From the NCBI GenBank assembly GCA_030620095.1, contig JAUTXW010000938.1, forward strand, positions 956,984-1,020,983: DNA of 64,000 nt, in the 5' to 3' direction. The notes below the pieces were generated by a model. That model made no database searches, had not been told where the DNA came from, and was given only the letters and a program-made list of their open reading frames with translations. Below, one piece after another: positions 59,691 to 64,000 of this stretch (its first letter is position 1; each line of letters begins with the position of its first letter). Both the position numbers and the translations under genes were made by a program. The stretch comes from Kuschelorhynchus macadamiae (lineage: Eukaryota > Arthropoda > Insecta > Coleoptera > Curculionidae).

Positions 59691-61184
59691 AGTGCAATCT
59701 TTTTATAAAAAAAAACCAAAACATATGGTTTCGGGTTGCCGTGCAATGCAAAAACTCTGGTCTCCCTACCCTTGTGATGCCGCCAGCATGTTAATAAAAA
59801 ATCTCGATGAGAAGAGCAGTTCCGGTGATTGTCTCCAATATTATAATTTTTTATGTAGCTTAATAAAAGTAAATGAAATATAATTTATATCCGTGCAGGT
59901 TTGGACATTACGTATGTACCGTATGACATTAGCAGACACGCGATTTCCAGACTATTAAGTATTTAAATGAGTCAAACATATGGTTCACAGACCAATAAAT
60001 ATCAACGGAGTTATCTGTTGGCGTATTTGTTCTAATTGCGTATGTATTGAAGAAAGTCAAACGTTTTCCCAAGAATAAATAATAACCATACGATACAAAA
60101 AATTTCTCCAATTTCCTGAATTTTTATTTTCCTTGGTAATGTTAAAAATGTCATGTTTTTATCAACTTTTAGTATTTTTAGAACTACCAATGTTTGACTA
60201 GCCTTGACATTGCTAAATAATTCCCTATGATATTTATTCTGATATATAGAAGGTGGAGGCATAAATAATTTTTAAAAGAGTAACGAAGGCGACTATTAAA
60301 AAATGAAAATGAATTGAAAATTACATTTTTGCTGGTTTCACGGTTCCTAAATGCCTTTGTCTTAATTCCGGCGGCCTGTCAGTCTCTTTGACTCTTCGCA
60401 GCATAACTAAAAAAACTACAATCCCGACTGATTTCAAGTATTGGTAAAAAATTAAGGGTCGTAAGGCGATGACATGGTAAAAACCTAATAAGGTGGAACA
60501 AAATGGCGACCCTTATTTATTCAATTTTCTTCAAATTTTCAGCAAAAATCGAGTGAAACCTATAAATGAACTGTTAAAATTTTGGTATGTCAACTGTTAA
60601 AATGTTTAAGAAATCAATATAAAACAATCGGTATAGGTCCAAATATATTACATAATAAATCAGTAGCGAACATGCTGATCTCTCACTATGTAGTATATAA
60701 ATACCATGACATAAAATATGGTTCACAGTCCAATAAATATAACGGAAGTTATCTGTACTGCTATTAAAATTGTGTAGAAGAAAGTAAAATATTTCCCAGG
60801 AATTAATGATACATATTAGGTATTTGTACGATAGTTATATTGATATATTTGTTTATATAGTAATCAAAAACTAACTTTTTTTTGTAATGGTTATAATTTA
60901 ATTTCAAAAGTAACTCATATGCCGTCGTAATATTGTAAAGCATTAAAATCAGCTACAAATTCAGTTTTAAAAATTAAACCAATCTTCAATATAATCTTCA
61001 TTTTTATTGTTAAAAATAATCGAGACGTAAGTATTATTAATAAATTGCTTATTAACTGTGAATTTATAAAGTATTCAAAGAAAATTACATTTTAGGTATA
61101 CCTATATTTAAATGCAAATTTAAGTTGTTGTTATATCAAATGTCGTAGCGATATAGGATGTGTGCATTAATTGACATTTTGTAT
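59687..61184. other. Mostly unassigned (arm 2)
   Basis: Counterpart of 37,346-38,848, including the satellite-like piece near 60,400-60,560. Confidence 0.4.
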
Positions 61185-62195
61185 AAGTAATGATACAAAA
61201 AATTCCGTCTGTATAACGAATATATTATACAAATCCAAAATTATAGCATAATGCTTTCGACTAACTGGTCATCATCAATGCTACCTACAAATAAGTACAG
61301 CGGATAATAAAACCCTTCAATTATAAAGAAGGTGGATAAGGCCAAAAAAGCCGATAAAAATAAAAAGGTTGAATTAAACGAGATCCTGAAGTTGTCAGCT
61401 AGATAGAAATATACATGGTTCTAAAATCAGTGCACTTAAAAAAAATTTTTACATGTAACAAAAAAAAGAAACGTTGCTTAAAAACAACCATATTTTACAT
61501 AGGCACCATGAAACAGAGAAATGGATGAAATTCTTTAACAAAAGGCCAAAAATGACAGTCGAGGGGTTGCCAAGTTTACAGGGAATTAAATGTATCTCTA
61601 TAACTGTTCAAAAAATTATGATAATATGGAAAGCTTTATGTATAATAGAAACGTTATCTAAATTTGACAAATTATTTTAATTCGTTTAACCAAAACAGGA
61701 ATTTAAATATAAAATAAATTGTAAACTGCGAAAAAAGAAAGACAATCAATATAAATTGACTACAAATCTGATTGAAAATCCCGATGTGACGTCACAGCAA
61801 GAAAAGGCACTGTTCAAAGATAAACATTTAAAGAGGGGCCTGCTAACTAATAATAACAAATATATTAGAAATAAATAATACAAAAGGTACAAAAAAAAAC
61901 ACAAATTGTGAGAAGCAACATAAATCTTCTCTAACGTTTGTTTTGCCTGTATTACATGTAAAAAGTTTTTTTAAATGCATTGATTTTAGAACCATGTAAC
62001 TTTTTGCCTATGTACTGATGAGTAAGTATATCGTTTGATTTAATCTTTTATCTTTTTCTTATCGGCTTTTTAGCCTTCTCCATCATCTTTATAATTAAAG
62101 AGTTTCATTACTCGACGTATTTATTTGTAAGTCGTATTCACGATGATTAGTTAATTTGGATGTTATATTCGTTATACAGGCAGATCATTTTCTTT
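61185..62195. mobile_element. ~1.0-kb element with ~260-bp TIRs (arm 2 copy)
   Basis: Reverse complement of 36,335-37,345. The hammerhead-like motif lies at 61,243-61,279 on the reverse strand. Confidence 0.65.
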
Positions 62196-62268
62196 CATTA
62201 CTTTCGCATGTTTATACAGCCCTTCAAGTAGCTATTTAATTTTGTAGAAGGTTGGCAAATATATTCTC

Positions 62269-62475
62269 TTGAAATTTTTAAAAATAGTTCATTTTTCATT
62301 AATTTATTCGAAGTTACAGTACCTGATATCAAATGGGAGTACTGCATGTTCTTTGAAATTAAAACCACTAAAAACGTTGCAAAATAATGTAACTAAATGT
62401 ATTCTCCATTTGCATTTTTCCAAGCCTATAGTAAATCTTTACAAACCTCAGGTTAAGACCTTGAAATGTATGTGA
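62269..62475 (+). pseudogene. LINE reverse-transcriptase fragment (arm 2 copy)
   Basis: Same protein as 36,048-36,254 except ISNGSTAC for ISIGSTAC. Confidence 0.55.
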
Positions 62476-62587
62476 TTACGTAGAGCTTATAAAGAAGCAT
62501 TTTAATATAAAATATTAAAAGATATTTTTAAATAATTTCATTAATATTTGCTTGGGAATAAAATATAAATTAGAATACCTACTAAAA

Positions 62588-64000
62588 AATATACCGGGTG
62601 ACAACGTAACTACTACCCAGACTCTAATTTTAAAACGGCTTTAGATAAAAATTTGAAATTTTGGTCGACGATTGGGTTGATTAATATGACGTTAGGTAAA
62701 AAACTAGACAAGCACTTCCAGTTTCACCGGAAACGATCAAAATTTTGCTATTCTGGATGGCAACCCTGGTTTTTTTTCCTAATTGAATTCTACCAAAAAT
62801 TCTAAACATTTTTTCTGTAACATGTTCTATACCTAAACTTTAACGAATTTTTCAAAAAAACGAAGTGCGCTGCAATCAAAACAAATGATGCAATTTGTAC
62901 TTCAATCAAGGCACTCTAGGGTGGGAATAAACAAAAACAGAAGTCAACAATTTTCAAAGATCGATATTTTTGATATGACGCTCTTAAAATTTTCATCGAT
63001 TTTTGTGTGAAAATAGTATATCTTACATAAGACTTTCACTACCTAATCCTACTATTTTATCCTCTATCCATTTATATCCTCATTTTCCATTTTCAAACAA
63101 CGGATATTTATTGGGTTTATCAGAATATTCATATTAGCCATGCTACTGCCACATGTTGCTATGGTATTTAAAAACAATTGAATTTTGACAGGTAACTTAT
63201 TTATTACCTATGAGTTTGGCAGATTGTTGATGTTTTTTTAGTGTGAAGTAAAATTCTTAGTAAACGCCACGTTTTCCAAGAGCTGAACAAATAGATATGC
63301 ATCTTGTTTATGGTGAGTGCTCACAAATTAAAAGGCAGGTAGAAACACGCTATACAGAACTATACCTCGCACGGAAACCAACCCCGCTACTCCTATTTTC
63401 CGTGACTGGCACAAGATTTGAAAACGGTTTCCCAAAATGAAATGAATGGTTTTGGCACGTGTGAAATGATGGTTTTGGCACGTGTGAATGCTGACCCCAA
63501 CATTTCTACGCGTCAAATTAAAAAATAAAATCGGAGTTAGCAGAGAAAGTGCAAGAAACATAAGTATAATCTACAAATATTAAATCTACCAACACTTGGG
63601 TGTTAACGACTTTGCTAGGTGAGTTCAATATTGTCGATGGTTTATGAAGAATTATAACCATAATAATAACTTTAGTAGCATGATACACGATATTTGTTTT
63701 TGACAATTAATCATGAACAATATGAGATATTGAGCGAATGGAAACCAACATCTGTTCAGGGGAATTGGACCCTTTTCAAGAACGCTTCGATTTTAATGTA
63801 TGTCTAGGTATTTTAGGGACGAGAATTGTGGGTCAATAATTTTAACAAACCTCTTACGTCTCAAGTTTATTTGAACTTTTTGGAAACAACAGTTGACAAT
63901 TTTATGAACAATTTACCTCTTGCCCAATATTTTTTTTTCAACAGATAGCACAAGCCAGCCCATACCAAATCGTGAACTATTGAGCAGGTTCTGTATAATC
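62588..64000 (+). mobile_element. Mariner-like element, arm 2 copy (truncated by window end)
   Basis: TA then CCGGGTGACAACGTAACTAC marks the TIR start, matching the right end of the 31,046-35,928 element. The transposase relic runs from about 63,465 to the window end. Confidence 0.8.
63465..64000 (+). pseudogene. Mariner-like transposase relic (arm 2 copy, incomplete)
   Basis: Forward frames give MMVLARVNADPNISTRQIK and, near 63,925, the approach to the FQQD block. It carries local differences from 34,470-35,090, such as AATTGGACCC for AATTATC near 63,765 and a loss of the DEST-like block around 63,700. Confidence 0.65.

Overview
The window is AT-rich eukaryotic DNA and almost certainly arthropod, probably insect. 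The evidence is its mobile-element community: Tc1/mariner elements with long terminal inverted repeats (TIRs), a hAT element with a BED-finger transposase, Penelope-like elements (PLEs) with GIY-YIG remnants and hammerhead-like motifs, LINE fragments, small TIR elements ending in CAGGGT, and long (TA)n tracts. I found no intact host gene, rRNA, tRNA or CRISPR array. Every recognisable coding stretch belongs to a mobile element, and all are broken by stops, frameshifts or deletions.

Layout, 1-13 kb: a TIR transposon with a decayed transposase (676-2122), a second transposase fragment (2130-2660), a 1.44-kb mariner-like element bounded by TA (3628-5066), a partial copy of the first element (5972-6402), a 599-bp non-autonomous hAT-like element with an 8-bp target duplication (6687-7285), and a reverse-strand PLE relic (about 7.7-10.1 kb). 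Layout, 13-23 kb: (TA)n tracts around a perfect 62-bp inverted repeat, a LINE tail, a PLE reverse transcriptase split by a near-identical 1.2-kb tandem duplication, a PLE terminal region with TATA/initiator and hammerhead-like motifs, a small TIR element, about 580 bp of (TA)n, and a Tc1 relic between two (TA)n tracts. Layout, 23-31 kb: mostly unassigned, with a 153-codon ORF, a degenerate minisatellite, a LINE RNase H relic and a satellite-like block. Layout, 31-36 kb: a mariner-like element with 620-650-bp TIRs that was invaded by a 2.63-kb hAT element; the hAT target duplication ATCTAGAC is perfect.

From about 34.5 kb to the window end the sequence is one giant inverted repeat. Arm 1 (about 34,500-49,080) is repeated in reverse complement as arm 2 (about 49,560-64,000) around an axis near 49.3 kb. 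The arms carry the same elements: LINE fragments, a 1-kb TIR element, a Tc1 element with a solo LTR nested in its TIR, an uncharacterised multi-motif protein relic, a ~145-bp satellite and a PLE fragment. In the stretches I compared, the outer arms are almost identical, while near the axis they differ in clustered patches. At 55,881-56,277 arm 2 reads as TATATA with short islands of the correct arm-1 sequence in correct order. That looks like sequencing or assembly error, so I regard a foldback-read or misassembly origin of the palindrome as a serious possibility.

The genes do not form a pathway. The window is a record of layered insertions: hAT into mariner, LTR retroelement into Tc1, and PLE fragments into satellite or (TA)n DNA.
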